From an uncultured Acidobacteriota bacterium (GTDB taxonomy: Bacteria; Acidobacteriota; Terriglobia; Terriglobales; Acidobacteriaceae), in contig CAILBQ010000494.1 of assembly GCA_903832475.1 (NCBI GenBank), positions 1 to 8,164 of the forward strand: a stretch of 8,164 nucleotides of DNA, given 5' to 3'. A program made the translations under genes and the position numbers. The notes below the pieces were generated by a model. That model saw only the letters and a list, made by a program, of their open reading frames with translations, had not been told where the DNA came from and searched no databases. Within the stretch, counting starts at the first letter, position 1; every line of letters begins with the position of its first letter. Below, in pieces: positions 8,075-8,164 of the stretch.

Positions 8075-8164
8075 CTACCAGTCTCGCACTCAGAGAGAAC
8101 AATGATGTTCTTACTGTGCAACTGGAGGAAGGACCGACCGCTTTTTTCCGCTTTGATACCACTC
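8071..8164 (+). CDS. Start of an unidentified gene overlapping acs (cut by window end)
   Basis: An ATG at 8071 overlaps the acs TGA (ATGA), and the frame stays open for the 31 codons to the window edge (MTTSLALRENNDVLTVQLEE..., ending FFRFDTT). GGAAG at 8062-8066 lies four bases upstream and can serve as a ribosome binding site. The overlap suggests translational coupling with acs. The fragment has no recognisable motif or signal peptide; a short beta-strand pattern (VLTVQLEEG) is all I see. An ATG at 8102 in another frame is less likely. Confidence 0.5.

Overview
The window is a GC-rich stretch of bacterial chromosome carrying mostly housekeeping genes, with a repeat-filled gap near the left end. 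Its base composition points to Acidobacteriota (Terriglobia, of the Granulicella/Terriglobus/Edaphobacter type). So does the intergenic 'TCATCCTGAnCGTAGnGnAGGATCTGCG' type repeat, next to a 'GGGTACCCCACATCTGGCC' hairpin. This placement is inferred from style and remembered repeats, not from a database search.

Left part (1-1518, + strand): the 3' end of a threonine synthase gene (thrC), a 330-base gap, and then a secreted GlcG/HbpS-like (DUF336) protein. The latter starts at 703 behind a clear Shine-Dalgarno sequence, not at the upstream end of the open frame.

Middle gap (1519-2518): about 1 kb without a convincing large gene. It begins with an imperfect palindrome, a perfect 15-bp stem-loop and several further hairpins, together a cluster of REP-like intergenic elements. 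Its lower-GC right half holds one candidate small gene on the minus strand, 72 codons with a well-formed signal peptide, of unknown function.

Right part: serB (phosphoserine phosphatase with an N-terminal ACT-type region) lies on the minus strand. It is divergent, across a 130-base spacer, from a + strand series. That series holds a secreted zinc-dependent phospholipase C-like protein with a complete-looking set of metal ligands; 23 bases later a small exported beta-rich protein (LolA-like by inference, with a possible lipobox); then, after 117 bases, acetyl-CoA synthetase (acs); and finally a gene whose ATG overlaps the acs stop (ATGA) and runs off the window.

How the genes fit together: thrC and serB serve amino-acid synthesis and acs serves acetate activation, but they do not form one pathway operon. 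The most plausible functional pairs are the envelope pair (phospholipase-like plus LolA-like) and acs with the overlapping downstream gene. I found no CRISPR array, tRNA, rRNA, transposase or clear defence system. The less ordinary items are the envelope pair, the orphan small secreted ORF, the hairpin cluster, and an alanine/serine-rich insertion in the acs C-terminal domain.
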